Assembly: GCA_026874595.1 (NCBI GenBank)
Contig: CM049309.1
Span: forward strand, 6,286,576 to 6,350,575
DNA: 64,000 nucleotides
From: Sipunculus nudus
Lineage: Eukaryota > Annelida > Sipuncula > Golfingiida > Sipunculidae
Reading direction: 5' to 3'
Under the pieces are notes generated by a model. It was given only the letters and a program-made list of their open reading frames with translations. It did not search any database and had not been told where the DNA came from. The position numbers and the translations under genes are program-made. Shown piece by piece: positions 1-13,610 of this stretch. The stretch's first letter is position 1. Every line of letters begins with the position of its first letter.

Positions 1-1640
1 GTCACCCATGGTTGATTTTTTACACAAATGTTAAAAGACTTAAAATATCAAAGGATGTTCCTAATAGGATGATAATTGATAATACATGTATTATCCTGCT
101 TGTATTATATTATATATGTCAACGTTATCAGGATACGAAGATAATTAAGCTGTAATTAACATGCATGATCCCAAGACTTCGGTTTCTTCCTGAAAAAATC
201 GTGAAATTAATTAATTAGGCACCAATAATTACACTTATTACAGACAAACACTAATTATGTGAAGCAGTATGCCTTATCACACAACAGATGGGACCCTGGA
301 AATGAATCCTTTTACGTACAAGCGTGCAGTGATGGAACAGATAAACTTACCCAGTAAGGACGTGAGACAATGATCTCGGGTACTGAGAAATATCTAGCGA
401 ATACCCTGCAGGCGTTGCCAGACAAACAGAGCAAAGAACGGCTTGAGATGCCGCCTCATTCAAACCCTCTGGCGTTCATCCTTGGTAATGACGTTACCAG
501 GGACTCAGACCGGTATTTGTACAGGGGTTTAATAAACACCGGAGGACTGAAAAAAAATCTGTTAGCTCTCTGTCCCTGTTTGTCCCTCCTGACATAATTG
601 CAGAGTTGGGTTTTTATTACGTTTGGGGGAGAGTTGTTCCTCACATGACCCCAAATGCAATAAGACGTTGGACAGATTAAATAGCCTTAACTTTCTCAGG
701 CCAGTTTCACTAGCTATGCGCAGGCTATCGACTAGCAACGTAATAAAATCACTCCACAAGTTTTAGACCACGGGCGTAAAGAAGGGATGGGCGCGGCTTG
801 TTCTAGACATCATCTCGACTTACCTTTATCAGTGCTGGGCCCTCATGATCCAATTAGCCTCCCCGAAACTTTCATTACTACCCCAAGACCTCATAAGGAT
901 TAACTGCCAACTGTTTACTCTGAAGCTATTACACTATGGCCTCTTATTTTACACGCTCGACCTTGCCGTGTCTAACTCCGTTTATAGTATTTAGACTTTC
1001 GAGCTATTGGGGCGCTCTGCGCCCGCCTTTTTATACAGCGTGCTATATAAAATGAGACAGTCTTAATATGCGCCGGCTATTTCTTGATCACAATCTAAGG
1101 CATTTCCTATATATTTTCTGTCCTGGTGATAATTTTTCCAATGAACTCGCCGTACATAAACTACACCCGCCGGTACTACGGTTCGCGATTTTCTTCTGTG
1201 ACCGATAGATCTGCTAGACTCCTAAAAGGACTTGATGAACATTGATTATTATGTAAGGATCCGTCTTTTACAACAACAAAAAGAATGACCCTCGCCAATT
1301 CGGCTATTTATCACGCTCCTATTTCCGTGTTCCTCGGATCCGACGGACGTGTTTAATACATAGATATAGAACGGCCATTCTCATTTTACATATTCTACAT
1401 AGCCTGTGCACGAATCGTTTATCTTAGACATTAATATTAAGAAGTCGCTTCCGCTGTATTTTAAATACTGAAATAGATTTAACAAATGGACGAAAGCTTG
1501 ATTGATGTAATAGATTGAAACCTTTTATAAGATATAAAATTGCGTCAATATAGAACAGCTCATGTATAGAGGATTTTTCATGAGAAACATAAATTGTGGA
1601 TACCCGGATGTCAGGAAATGTTGTTAACCAAGTTATTCAG

Positions 1641-1750
1641 TAATTAAACAAGGCTGTAATTGTACATAAAGTAAATGTACCAGCCAATCACATTTTGATA
1701 TTCTAAAAAGTGTAATTGCAATTAATTGCTTTTTGAAAAGTAATTATTAG
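1641..1750. promoter_or_regulatory. Cluster of homeodomain-type TAATT cores
   Basis: Within about 110 bases there are TAATTAAAC, GTAATTGT, a CCAATCA box, the near-palindrome GTAATTGCAATTAATTGC (1712-1729) and TAATTATTAG. TAATTA/TAATTG is the core bound by many homeodomain proteins and CCAAT is the NF-Y box; that is family knowledge. In AT-rich DNA such cores are frequent by chance, so a regulatory role is only a possibility. The compound GTAATTGCAATTAATTGC is the most distinctive part. Confidence 0.25.
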
Positions 1751-3016
1751 AACGGCTTTTTTTAAATACTTTTAAATAGGTGGCTCTTTAATATTTCCAA
1801 CGGTTTCATGAGATGCGCGCATGAATTTGTTGGACTTAATTAAGATCTATATGCCCCCCCCCCCTAACGCTCCCGAGGCAGCGGAAATCTTGCACTTCTA
1901 AAGAAGCTACTGATTTTTACGCTGCCTGCTTTGACCGTTTATGATGCATTTAAACACCAGGTTGTGCACATGGGCCTGTCTGCTTACGAAACTGCTGATG
2001 TGACTATCAGCCAACCAAATGCAAGTCAACAAACACTCGACAGGCATCAGGATCCGCCAAGAAACCACGTGGAGGGCAATTCTCTCTGAGCCTTTGGCCT
2101 GTTCAAACGGTCGCCGGGGCGATGAGCTGTCACTCAAAATGAAATGAACAACATTGGCTTCGTGTTTTCCTCGCTTGGCTGGTGAACCGTTTTGCTTCCA
2201 GCACAGGGTCTCATCTCATTGGACCAAAATACAGTGCTCCCCTCTGGTGCATGTAGAGATTCAGGATACAAGGTCATAACAAACAGCGCTTACAATATAG
2301 GTAGTTGGGCTATGGGTAATGCGCTGTGTAAAGAACGTACCCCCTCCCCCCCCCCTCCCCCCACTGAGTGTTAAACCATCAATTTCAATATTTTAAAATT
2401 TTCTTTATTTCTTTAGCAATTTTCTGTTTGCGCTAGAACTCCAATATGGCTGATTATCAAAAGCTGAAATGTTGGCACAGTATAAGTCCTAGGTCACAGA
2501 TTTTCACCTGATATTTAGGGTGCAATCTCCATAGATTATTCCCCATTATCGCTCAGTTGCGGGCGTCGGGGTTTAGGTTGTAATTGATACAGTTTTGAAG
2601 GGTTCTTTCCAACCTCATACCATTTTGATGTTACCGTAAATGACATATCGGTACAAACGTAATTGCAAAAATAACTACATTTCCCTTTAAAAGTAATCGA
2701 ATGTGCAAATATTTACTTTAAAGGAATTAAGACCGTACATGTACGTGTAAGCAAATTATTTTAATTTCAATAATGTTTCAAATGACAAAATATATGAAAA
2801 GGGGTTTCGTTAAAAAGTATGATGATTTTTTTGTTTAAAATGTATTAACGTCTGATACTGTCTTTCATGTAATCCAGTAATGAAGGAATCGAATGGTCTT
2901 TATTTCAAAGTTTATAATTATGGAAATACAATACGGCTACCATAATGGCGTTATGACCAGAGGAATACATATCTTAGACTATTTATAGCACTTTGGCTAT
3001 GTCAGAGTGCGAAAGA

Positions 3017-3096
3017 GGGCAGAATTGATCAATTTAATTATTCTATTAAACCGCTAATTTACACGACATTAGTTTTTTTTACGATTAGTTCTGCCC
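3017..3096. repeat. Imperfect inverted repeat, 14-bp arms
   Basis: GGGCAGAATTGATC at 3017-3030 is the near reverse complement (12 of 14) of GATTAGTTCTGCCC at 3083-3096, with about 52 bases between. The loop is rich in TAATT cores. It could be the relic of a small fold-back element or chance; no flanking target-site duplication was seen. Confidence 0.4.
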
Positions 3097-4000
3097 ACGC
3101 TCATGAAATATATGAAAACTACTTTCATTGATGAAATAAGTGAAAGTTCCCAACATTGTTTCATTTAATTATTTCTACTCTTATCGATCGAGTTAATTAT
3201 ACCCGTGTGCAATAATGACATTACGTATAACTGATTGAAAAGGAAATTAGATTACGCCATTCACATGACGTTCTTTATATTTTTCAATGTAACTACGGTA
3301 GCTCAAGGTTGCGTTTTTCTAAATTGCAGCTGTTATATTGAATATTATTATTCCCAAAACCAATATTAATTAAATTGGACTGATATCAATTGTAAACTAC
3401 TTAAAATCATCGAGGTTCCAATTTCTTATTTTTTTTTTGCTTTTAAAATGTCCTATAACTGAGCCAATGCCGTTCTGTTTGGGGTAAAAAGGAGACACAA
3501 GAGCTATGAAACTGCAATCGCAGAATAAAGCGTCCGCGCATCACGAAATGTAAGCAAAAAATGCATAACAGCATGAACGGAATGAAGAATCATTCAGACT
3601 GATTCTTTTTATCAGAAACGTCAGTTAAATATTTGCTTGTAATGTAAGTAGAGAAAAACAGGCGAGCCACAAGTGGTTGTGCTATTGTGGGCCCTCACTG
3701 AAACACATCATGGCTGAAAGTAATCCATTACTCAACGAATCAATGTCTATTGTAGAACCCGCCTCACTTTGTACCAGAACGGGCTCCATATCCAAAAACA
3801 CTTGTGCTAAATTACCTGGGCTTTGTAACATTCAGGAATGAAAACACGTGGAAACAAACTCCTACTGCTATTAAATTACATTTCAATCAGTCAAGGTACA
3901 TATAAAATTTATGTTCACACCAAATATCCTTTTGTATTTCTGAATAATTTTTAGCCTCTTCTGTGATACAGTATTATTCCTCGTAGCTTACAAAAATAAG

Positions 4001-4002
<2 letters not shown>

Positions 4003-4077
<75 letters not shown>
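4003..4077. repeat. Compound microsatellite (CT)n(AT)n
   Basis: A run of CT dinucleotides to about 4034 passes directly into an uninterrupted AT run to about 4077. The same CT/GA-next-to-AT arrangement recurs at 5.5 kb and 15.6 kb. Confidence 0.97.
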
Positions 4078-4078
<1 letters not shown>

Positions 4079-5524
4079 TATATTGAAATATTTATTATTT
4101 TAATGCAGAAAAAATAGCTTTTTGTGCAATAAGCTAATATAAACTAAAGGAAAAGCTGATGATTATATGTCATTGAATTTAGTATAATTTGCAAAGTTTG
4201 CACATTTTGATGGTGAACTTGCGGAAACGCGGACTAATGTACCGAGCTCCGTGGGACTAGACCAGCAGCAAGAGACCATAAATTATATATTTCTTGCAAT
4301 GAGAGAACCTTGAACTTCCGAGTCCAGTTCCCATATGTATAAATCTCTGGGATGATTCTCGGCAGTAATCCGTGCGTCTTACTGGTGTCTACACGACCGG
4401 ATTACCGGTCTGTATGTACTATTGACGTTTACAGCGGGCAGCGCTCACCTGCTAGCTACCGGAGCTGGATTTCCCGGGGTTTCTGTTACACAACACCCGC
4501 TCTGCCGTGTTCCGCACGTCGTCGGCCATTAATCCACAATCAATATTGCCGATCTGTGCATCAGACGATAGTTTAATTTGCAGTTTCAATTTTCACTAGA
4601 TCCGACGCGGAAAGAATCTTACACCGTGGACATTTCCCTGGCATTTAGTTTTACTCATTTCTTATATCAGGACATCAAACGCAAGTAACCCTGGTATTAA
4701 TGGAAGTAATTCAAAACCCTCCAGGATTTTTAAGCCCACTTCCCGTTTTTAATTCCTAGTGCTAAATTTAAGACAGTTGAACTGTTGCCCGCTCAGTTTC
4801 TCCCTAAATTTTGTTCGTCCCATGAGGCTATATTCCGATTCGCTCCGCTGCTTTGCATCAACGTCTTGAGTTGGACGCCACCGTGAACACCGTGTATCGT
4901 CCGATTATTGGGACCCTTTGGAATCCTATAAGTGACTTTATAGAACCAATGTAATGCTCAGTTGCACAACACATCCATAATTTTACCAAGAGACCTAATG
5001 TTTACATAGAGGAAGTTGCTATGATTGTATGAAGTGTCCCACAGTTCTTTGCATGGGGATTTAGACTGGGACCCCGCTCCGATGTTATCGCTGTTGGAAC
5101 TGGAAAAAATAGGCGTTAATGTGGGACCGTGCAGGGTACCAGTTGTTCAACGTCCGCTATCGATAAGGATTCTAAAGTTTGTATTTTGATGTGCATATTT
5201 AGCACTTTTAGAGGTTGTTGGTGCCTTCTACAATTTCACCATTACACGGTCACAGTGTACAGGTCAGGGTCACAACTGTGGATTCTGCAACAACCCTTAA
5301 ATAAGTTTTAAGTTTTCATGTAAACTGTATTATTCTTCGGTTCAGAAAGTCTGATATATTGAACTGTATGACACAACTGACATGTAAAAATTGGTAATAA
5401 ATGTTAATATGTTTACATTTTAGACAAATTATTAAGTCGCCTTGGCAGCAGAATACGTTTATCAATAAAAGGTACACTGGCACCCAACGAGACTTATGAC
5501 AGTCTCTCCGACACAAAAATACAT
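4078..5524. other. Non-coding stretch with a CpG-richer patch (4.2-4.6 kb)
   Basis: Between about 4200 and 4620 CpG is visibly more common than around it, with repeated CCGG-type words. A 74-codon frame (4352-4576, +) lies here and is not recognisable. The patch could be an unmethylated regulatory region or an exon fragment; the sequence alone does not decide. From 4620 to 5524 nothing structured is seen. Confidence 0.4.
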
Positions 5525-5588
<64 letters not shown>

Positions 5589-5601
5589 AGTTTTGCTCTC
5601 T

Positions 5602-5656
<55 letters not shown>
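5525..5656. repeat. Compound microsatellite (GA)n(CAGA)n then (AT)n
   Basis: GA repeats at 5525-5540 are followed by CAGA tetranucleotide repeats to 5588, a 15-base spacer, and an AT run from 5604 to 5656. The 125-codon and 60-codon minus-strand open frames across it are simply translations of the repeat. Confidence 0.97.
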
Positions 5657-5659
<3 letters not shown>

Positions 5660-6816
5660 CTGTCCCGTATAAACATGATATGGATCTGTGCAATCTATTT
5701 ACAAGGAGAAAAAAATCAATAAAAAAATTAACAAAATGAGAAGTAATAAAGTTCCGCCTTATATACAGTTTATGTATATTTTACACATATTATCTCCATA
5801 ACCTTCTCCGCAGTATTAAACTTGGGAACGATGTTTTTTGGTTATGGAAGCGTTGATCCGTTAAGGAACCGGTAAAGTATGTTTTCTGTTTTCTAAGTAT
5901 TCTACTTCGAAGAGGGAAATTAATCCCTGTAAATACGTCACTGGGATAAAATTTACAACATGAGCAGGCAAATCCTGCGGTTATGGTGCAGGTTTATTGA
6001 TACTGCGAACATCAGACGATGCAGGATCATAAAATAACAAGTACCTCCGATTTAACTGCAAGATCTTTTCCGCGACCGTGAGGCCTAAATGGTAACCCTT
6101 AGTAACAAGTAATAAATTCTTTAAGCACTTAGAAGATTACACGAACGCTGTACTTTAGCTTGCTACGAAGCCTGTCACTGCTCAAAGGCCATATATGACA
6201 TTATCAAGCTGGCAATTGCAGTTATGTAGGGTATTATGTACGCTTTATTCATGCATAATGCGCCTAATTACCTCGTTACTGCATATAATGTCGGGAAGTC
6301 CGAAACGGACACATCTGCGAATCAAGTACCAAAATAAGCTAAAGCCATTTGATTTATGCGTATTATTTTTGAAGTTATAATCAACACGGAAGTAAAAATG
6401 ATTATTGCCCATAAAAATGAAGTGTTATAAATAAAACAGCAGATATGTAAAGGCGTTCTTACATTAACCATTGCCAGATAATGTCCATAAGATATTTATG
6501 TATTGCTTACATCTCATATAATGTTCCCGCCAAGGCCCCCGGGAGAAATGACATATAGCCTGCTCCATAATTTTACAATTCTTGATCGATAAAAAACATT
6601 AATTTTCTTCTGTCTTCGAAGCTTATGTGCAAATTTATATTTTTGATCCAGCTGGACGAAGCACCAAAAACAAGGAGTGCTTAAAAGTATTGTAAAATGT
6701 GGAAAAAGGTAAAAAAAAAATGGTATCATATTATGTCGGGCTTATTTTATAATAAATAGCACAGCCTCACTGCATGAAAGGTAAACGACGCCCGCTTGTT
6801 CATCGCAACACTACAC
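5657..6816. other. Unique non-coding stretch
   Basis: Frames of 61 and 71 codons are open (6195-6380 + and 6514-6729 -) but show no recognisable domain and have AT-rich, low-complexity composition. No repeat or RNA gene was found. Confidence 0.55.
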
Positions 6817-6923
6817 ATAGGGGACTAGGTACAAATATTACCGTTTGCTTGACAAAAGCGGTACAGCGTGGTTCAGTGAGAGTTTACTTCAAGCAAACGG
6901 TACAACTTGTACCTAATAGGGGA
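6817..6923. mobile_element. 92-bp fold-back flanked by 8-bp direct repeats (MITE-like)
   Basis: The left arm 6825-6852 and right arm 6889-6916 are inverted copies matching at 24 of 28 positions; mismatches are one at the outer end and three grouped in the middle of the stem. The loop is 36 bases. Directly outside the arms the word ATAGGGGA occurs at 6817-6824 and again at 6916-6923, like an 8-bp target-site duplication (the right copy shares one base with the arm, so the duplication may be 7 bp). Short non-autonomous inverted-repeat elements with 8-bp duplications are typical of hAT-type MITEs; that assignment is inference. The same hairpin would also fit the size of a pre-miRNA, though no known mature sequence is recognised. 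Confidence 0.5.
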
Positions 6924-9900
6924 TCTTCCCATAAAAACATTACGTTAAAAGTCATTCAGTTTTTTGCGTGTAACTAATAAGGGGAAGGATCCCTTAAAGT
7001 TAAAGAATAAACTTTTTTCTTACGTCTGTACCTTTTTGATTTTGGAATTCGGTCACACATTATTCAAAATGCGGGACTGAACAAATTTTTCACAATATCT
7101 CTATATCTATAAGTGAATTTTCCCTTTTTTTTTAAGCCTATTTTTTCTGAAGATATTGAGAGGAATATTGAGATAAGAAACCCCTTTTTATAACTTCAAA
7201 TTCACTATACATATATTTTAAAGTGAATTTATATTAAGATATTTAGCGCTCGACATATATATGAATACTTTAGCAGACACATATATATGCATATGCACAA
7301 CAATGTGTCCATGTGTGTGTGTGTGTGATATTTCGCTTTAAATACCATTACCTTCAGGAGATAATCTGTATATATAGGCATATGTCTTTTCTTAGGGCAG
7401 ACACTGGTAAAAAGTAACAGTTATGACACGCAATTACTGAACTGTATTCCCTTTTTTTCGGTATCATTAAACTGCCATGAACGAACGATGTCGGCATAAC
7501 GCATCCCCAGGCAGTACGTGGTTTAAAAAAATGGGCCAGATGTTCACCTATTATTTATCAAGTGCAGTAAAAGAAAGCTATGGACACGAAACATTTACGA
7601 CAACCTGAAAACGTGCCATGACCAATTTATGGCAAAAGATCCGTAGTACTTGAAAACTATTTAGTGGTCATCTATTTAATTTATAAAAGGAAATAAACAA
7701 AGCGATTCCTCTTGGAATATATTGAGAATTTTCTTTCACTTGTTTGTAAATTTAAGGTTCTAGAACCGAATTTAAAAAATCAGATAAAAAATCTGTCTGA
7801 TGAAGCTGTGCCCTAAGGGAATCGTTTACATTTTATGTTTACCTCGATACAGCCCAGGTAAATCTGACGCATCCTTGAGACCATAAGAGTTAGTCGTGCG
7901 CATTGTGGCTGCACGCTGCTAAAAAACAGCAGTTGTCGTAACGTGGCCATGAACCATTTTCAGATTGTTGTAAATGTCACAGGCTCGCAAGGTCCGTTCA
8001 TGACAGTATTAGTCGAACTTGTGACAGAGTGCGTCCTACCACTGGTGCATCTACAGATGCAATTACTGTTATCGCTGAAAGATGGCCGCCGAGCTCAATC
8101 GGGTATTCATGAACGCTCTTTGATGTATAGCCAGCCCCATCAATACCCCTGTTTATTTGTTTATGTATGGCGTTTTCATTGCTTTCCGAGCACGATCCTT
8201 CAAAATCTGTCCCTACAAGTTGAATATTTTACTTTAATACGGTTGTAAAACTGCATGGTGTGTTTGCCTTTGCTTTCTGTGTATATTTCCTTTATTTACA
8301 GAACATCGTGATCAGGTTGCATATACAAGATTTCTTTATTATTTTTTACCACGTTGTATTTGTTTTATAAGTGGATTTTATAGGTAGCCCTGCCGATCGT
8401 GTTGTATATATGACGAACCACAGATTATCGCAAACAACATGGAAAGGATATTGTAAGTTCCGACTTGATAGCTCCGGCGTAAAAATGACCGTTTATTAAG
8501 AACTTGCGTTTTCCTGCAACATATATATATATATATAAACCTCATTTTGGCAATATTGGTTTAGCCTAAAATCGAATGAATGTGAGATGCAATTCAAATT
8601 AGCAAATAAAATTGATATTGATTAGTCTTTATGTACTTCATACTTTTTATGAGAAATTTGCGCTAATATTTGTTACTAAAGAAGTTCAAAAGTTCTACAT
8701 ATATAAATATTTTCCATTATTTTGATTTTTTTCTAATTAAAAGTGAAAGAAACAAAAGATAGTTGTTGAACATTATGTAGTCATGGGCCTCATTTTGTTT
8801 ATAAGTGGTGAGGGTCAAAGTATCATTTTGAACATTCCAGAATATAATTCTATCTTCAACTTTCTAGTTTTTCTTAATTACCTCCATATTTTTTTCAAAT
8901 ATGCATTTCATAAAAAAGCTAATTCAAAATATGGCTTGGCTCAACGTCCTTATTGAATCATCAGAAATGTTGACCAACTGAATTATCCTGAACATTCAAA
9001 TCAAACGTAAATTATGACTACATACCAGTGTTGAAAATTGAGGAAAAAAATACTTTCATACCCAGAATATTAATACCTATTATGTGGCGGAAAATTAAAT
9101 TTAGAAGGGTTTGATATTCTGGTGGGGGCGTCTTTCCTCATTGTCAAAAGTGATGGCTTTGCCCTGGATATGGTGGATGGGTTAAGGAGCTTCCGTCCGT
9201 ACCCCTAATGGATTCTCTCCCTCTTATTTTCACAGAAAACAAGACCCATATATATCGGTGCATTTTTAAGCATTGGATTCATATTATTCCGAGCCCCTCC
9301 ATAAAATACATGGGGCCAGGTGCGGTTTAGGGCAATCAAATATTCAAGGAATGGTGATAACATACACAGCAGCAGAGAATGCTGGTATCGATTAGATGAA
9401 ACAGCCACGGTATCGATAACGATCCTTTTGTAAAAGCTACGGTATTGATATACAAGCACATGTTGATTTCACACTCTAAAAAAGAGAGGATTTAGGGGAA
9501 ATAAATGGACATCTGACGCTGGTATTTAAGATAAAACAGGACGGAAAGTTTATCCGCCAGGTTTTCACGCCTGCAGATTTAGTAACCTATCCTTTGGTCC
9601 CGGATTGCAACATTTGATCTCCAACGAAAAAAGTATTCAAAGGGATGCATATTATATGATCGCAGTCCCAATGCTTCTGATCAAATCCCTCGCCAAGCTT
9701 GAGTAAGAGAAAGTCAATGGGCTACACGAGCGCATTGATTCCTGACATGGGAACCTATTTGTAACAAGCCCAGCTTCTATTTCAAGGTATGAAAAAAGTG
9801 AATATTATCTGAGATAGATTTTCCCCTGAATTTTGTATGGCGATCCGTCAACATGATACCGCTACTGTACTGTTGATAATGATAGTAACTTAAAACCGGA

Positions 9901-10507
9901 ATAATTGATTAATGTTAATAAAATATAATATATAAAGATATAATGGTTCTACAGAAATAAGCAAAATGCTGATATAACGGAACCAACTTGGAGTTATGTA
10001 ACGTAAAATTAGAATGTAAACGTAAGTAACCTTTATTTGCAGACTGGGTATGTAAATTCGAACGAATTAAAAGGCACCCTGTAATTTTTAAGAATATGCC
10101 CGCTATTCATCTAAGATTTCTGGATAAAAATGTTATTTATTTGTTATTAATTTGTTTATTTATTATTAATATAAAATTAATTAATTTGACGGATGCATAA
10201 GCTCGATCATCTACAGGTTGTTAGTAAACACAGTACATGGGCCAAGTTAATGAACAGAAAACCATGTAACCCTTGTTGGCGGATTGCATATAAGTCTGAA
10301 GTTCACCAGCTGCAGAACGCCTTCTGAAAATTCTGATTCGTCTGACTAGCCGTCATTTTTCCTGGTTGAATGTTTTTGGATTATATTTGCGTGCCTTTAC
10401 ATGTTATGAATACGGGGATCCATGCTAAACAAAGAGCCTGTACGCAGTAGGGTTCGTGGTCTGGCTTTTCTATACAAAAGGATCATCTTTTAATTATCAG
10501 ACATCAA

Positions 10508-10513
<6 letters not shown>
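6924..10513. other. Unique AT-rich non-coding stretch
   Basis: The longest frame is 101 codons (7943-8248, +), with no recognisable domain. Minor items are a short GT run near 7315-7328, a short AT run at 8521-8537, and three ATCGAT/ATTGAT words spaced about 30 bases apart at 9380-9450. No RNA gene, dispersed repeat or conserved protein signature was seen. Confidence 0.55.
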
Positions 10514-10558
<45 letters not shown>

Positions 10559-10655
10559 GGAATCAAGCTAACTATATATCGGGTATTATAAACGCACTTA
10601 TATATTGATATATATATATATATAAGTATATTTATGAATAAATATATATATATAT
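10514..10655. repeat. AT microsatellite pair
   Basis: An uninterrupted AT run at 10,514-10,555 is followed within 60 bases by shorter, interrupted AT runs to about 10,655. Confidence 0.95.
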
Positions 10656-11820
10656 GCCCTTAAAATGTTAAAATTACGATAAACAGATGTAAATATATGT
10701 AATAGAGGCATGATATATATTGTTTGGTTCATCTAAGTACTTTGTCATGCAGGTTTGAATATACAAAATGATATGTACTTAACCTAAAGTCAATCCATTA
10801 AATGTAGCACTTGATCCTTACTAAAAAAAACTGCTTCCGGTCGTCAATAACATGAATAAGTATAGCAGTGTCAGAGAGTATAATACAGAGTGTGGTTTGT
10901 CCACGCTTAACGACATCGTTTTACGACACTGCGTAGGCTGAGGCAGGTGGCGAAGACAGTCTCCTGTCGCTATTTCCTTTGGTTTCCATAGTAACGTCTG
11001 CTTGATTAAATTATTGTGTGATATTAGCCAGAGCTTCATATAAAACACCCCATCGCAATATATATTGAGGTCGAGACACCAAGCGATCGATACGTGCAGC
11101 TGATGACAACAAGCATTTTGTTTTAGTGCTTTATACAATACAGATCGAAACGCAACTTAAAAAAACATACTTAAATACACGATGAAAATATTATTAATTC
11201 CATTTTCATTCCTTTCAGCAGCAGTATCAGTGTTAAAAACTTTATATATATATATATATTATCAGTTCTCAAATATTATGTGAATTATTAATTTAGACTG
11301 ATTTACACTGAATGTAGACATAATGAATTGTGTATGTAGACTATTGCTGATTTATTAACTGTTAACAATTTTAAATATTTATTTCGGTAATTACGTCCAA
11401 ACGACTTGAGAACCGGCGCAACATATTGAGCAAAACCAAGATTTTGACATCATGAAAAGAAAAAAAAAGATAATCATTTTGTTTAATTCACAGGAAAAAT
11501 ACCTATTAGCACAGTTATGGTAATATCTGCTTTTACCCCCAAGGTTTTGGGGAGGGGTGAAGAGTTGGGCACCTTGTAAGTAATCAATAATTTGTTCTGA
11601 AATGATTCTCAAGTTACGGAGTCCTGCATCGTACGGCTAGGATGACCTGTCAAGCTCATGTTTTACGCTTGCTAAAGCGGAAAGGTAAGACAGAAATATG
11701 TTTGCCAAGTCCTTCTCCCCGGGAGCCGGATCCAAATAATAATCCCGCAGTAATGTCTCGCCGGTGTTCTCGCCAGACCAAACAAATTAACGCCTAAAAT
11801 GATACCAGTTTCCTTTTGCC

Positions 11821-11881
<61 letters not shown>

Positions 11882-13314
11882 TAAATATATTTCTTATATT
11901 GTCTTATTTCCATTTTGTAAATGGAACATTATATATATATATATATTTCTGTTATAATGAACGTTTGACAGATTTGAAATTGCTCTGATTTATATGAGTA
12001 TTGTATATTTTATATATCCATATATATATACAACATTCGTTACCCTCTTTATGTTACCCCGAGGAGTTTCTCTGACAGTAACTGGTCTACAAGGGGTACC
12101 TTCTTCCCCGCAGACTAGTTGTCACTGCCACATCCGTCTTCCGTGACGGTTGACATAAAGCAACGGGAAAGTGAACAGATCGATATCGATATCCTTGCTT
12201 GTGTCATGAAATTATATGTCGGAGTCGGAATCCAAGGCTGTCGGTTTGTCAAGGCTAATTCCTATGGGTTCCATTTGTATTCATACATAACCGTGGAACT
12301 GCAAGGATTTTTGATTGTTATGGGTGGGAATGTCAAGTCACGATTGTATGTGTGTTTGTTTGTGTGTAAAATAACGTGTAAAATATGCAGCAACAAACAC
12401 GGTTTTCCACTTACAATAAATGTTCTTTTAAAGAAGTAATGTGTGCGAATAAGAGATGTTAATGTGTTAAAACCCGATTATATAATAAAACGTATTTCGG
12501 ATCAAAAGAGAAATGATCATACAGCCGCTTCAATCTATCGCCACAGGTAACATCAAGGTTCAATTTTGTGACAAAAACGAAACCTTGTAAACACAAGCAG
12601 AATCGTGATAAGATGCCTGTGGCTGGAATATAAAACTAGAGAGTTGAAGCTCAACAAGTATTGCATCTCTTGTACTAAGTCTACCCCTGTTTCACCTCTT
12701 GTTGGACCTTCTTGGATCCCAATAATCACGAACTGATGAAATTGTGACATGCCGCTGAAGTCCTGCTGGCGGGTAAGTGGTTTTCAAAGGCTGCCGAAGG
12801 CTTGGTAATAGAATTCTTTCTCCATCGGCCAAGGGCGGATACCTTTAATCACGACAAAGAATGGCTACTCGAAGCAGGCCTACGCGGACAAAGCCCGGGT
12901 CATCCCTTTGTGTTGGAAATCTAGAAAAACATTATCTCTGTGAATCTTCCAAGAGAATTACTACCTTTTTGTATTTATGTGGCGCAAACTCAATGTATTA
13001 TTTCTTTATTGAATCTCAGCTCTCTTTCGCAAATGAATTCAACACAATTCAGCGTGGCTCCATGATTTTGTCAATCTGGGTCCAGAGCGAGGTCTCCTTC
13101 ATCTTCCGTCAAAGACCTATCTCTAATCGATTCATTTCACAAATCTACGTTGCCAATGAGAAAAACAGAATATTTTGCAGATAAAACTTGGGAAAGATAG
13201 TGCTGCTCAAAGGCTGATAAGTGTAATTTCTATGGCCAAAAAGGGTATAAGTAGGTATTATTCTAGAGGTCTGACCCAACGGAAACACATGCTTATTTTT
13301 AATTTACCTTTAAA
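10656..13314. other. Non-coding stretch with AT microsatellites
   Basis: Contains short AT runs (11,242-11,259 and 11,930-11,946) and a long one listed separately. Frames of 73-107 codons are open (for example 10,821-11,138 -, 12,119-12,439 +, 12,861-13,184 +) but none resembles a known protein and none has paired splice signals I would trust. Confidence 0.5.
11824..11878. repeat. AT microsatellite
   Basis: An uninterrupted AT dinucleotide run of about 55 bases. Confidence 0.97.
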
Positions 13315-13356
13315 GATAGGGGGAAGGGGGGGGGGGCGGTTGGACAACTTTATAAA

Positions 13357-13415
<59 letters not shown>

Positions 13416-13610
13416 GTAACTGTACCTTTTATTGTCTGGGTGATACATTTCAGATATTCAGAATAATTAAGGTCTTTCTTTCCAGAAAAAAATTTCCAGT
13501 ATAGGTTAATTCAAAACCAGGTTCAGCTAAATAATATTTCATGTTAAACTCAGAAATGGAACAAAAATCTATAATTCTAATCATAAATATATTTCAGTTT
13601 CAATAAATAA
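13315..13610 (-). mobile_element. Dispersed repeat with poly-G/C end, copy 1 (inverted)
   Basis: Read on the minus strand this matches the copies at 21.8 and 26.4 kb. Shared words include a GTTCCAT/TTGGTTC block, a stretch of the type CTAAACCTGGTTTAGAATTA, TATACTGGAA, an AT microsatellite (here 13,359-13,415) and, beyond it, AAAGTTGTCC next to a poly-C run (poly-G at 13,319-13,336 on the plus strand). No coding capacity is seen. Two or more copies with the same order of blocks in both orientations point to a non-autonomous interspersed element. Its class is unknown; ends were judged by eye and may be off by tens of bases. Confidence 0.65.
13359..13415. repeat. AT microsatellite inside dispersed repeat copy 1
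   Basis: AT run interrupted by one CATA unit. Its position matches the AT tract in the copy at 26.65 kb, so the tract probably belongs to the element and has expanded in place. Confidence 0.95.

Larger units (their letters stand above)
1..4002. other. AT-rich non-coding stretch, no gene seen
   Basis: Only short frames are open (75 codons at most) and none resembles a known family. The block holds poly-C runs at 1854-1864 and around 2341-2363, a homeodomain-core-rich patch near 1.65-1.75 kb and an imperfect inverted repeat at 3017-3096, which are listed separately. The sequence from about 780 to 1400 is somewhat richer in CpG than its surroundings but carries no long frame. Nothing else structured was seen. 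Confidence 0.6.

Noticed and set aside
5316-5693. 125-codon minus-strand frame with YIYIYI and CLSVCLSV repeats
   Set aside because: Translation of the (AT)n and (CAGA)n microsatellite.
9380-9450. Three GGTATCGAT-type words resembling DREF sites
   Set aside because: Short words with a loose spacing; not enough to call a regulatory element.
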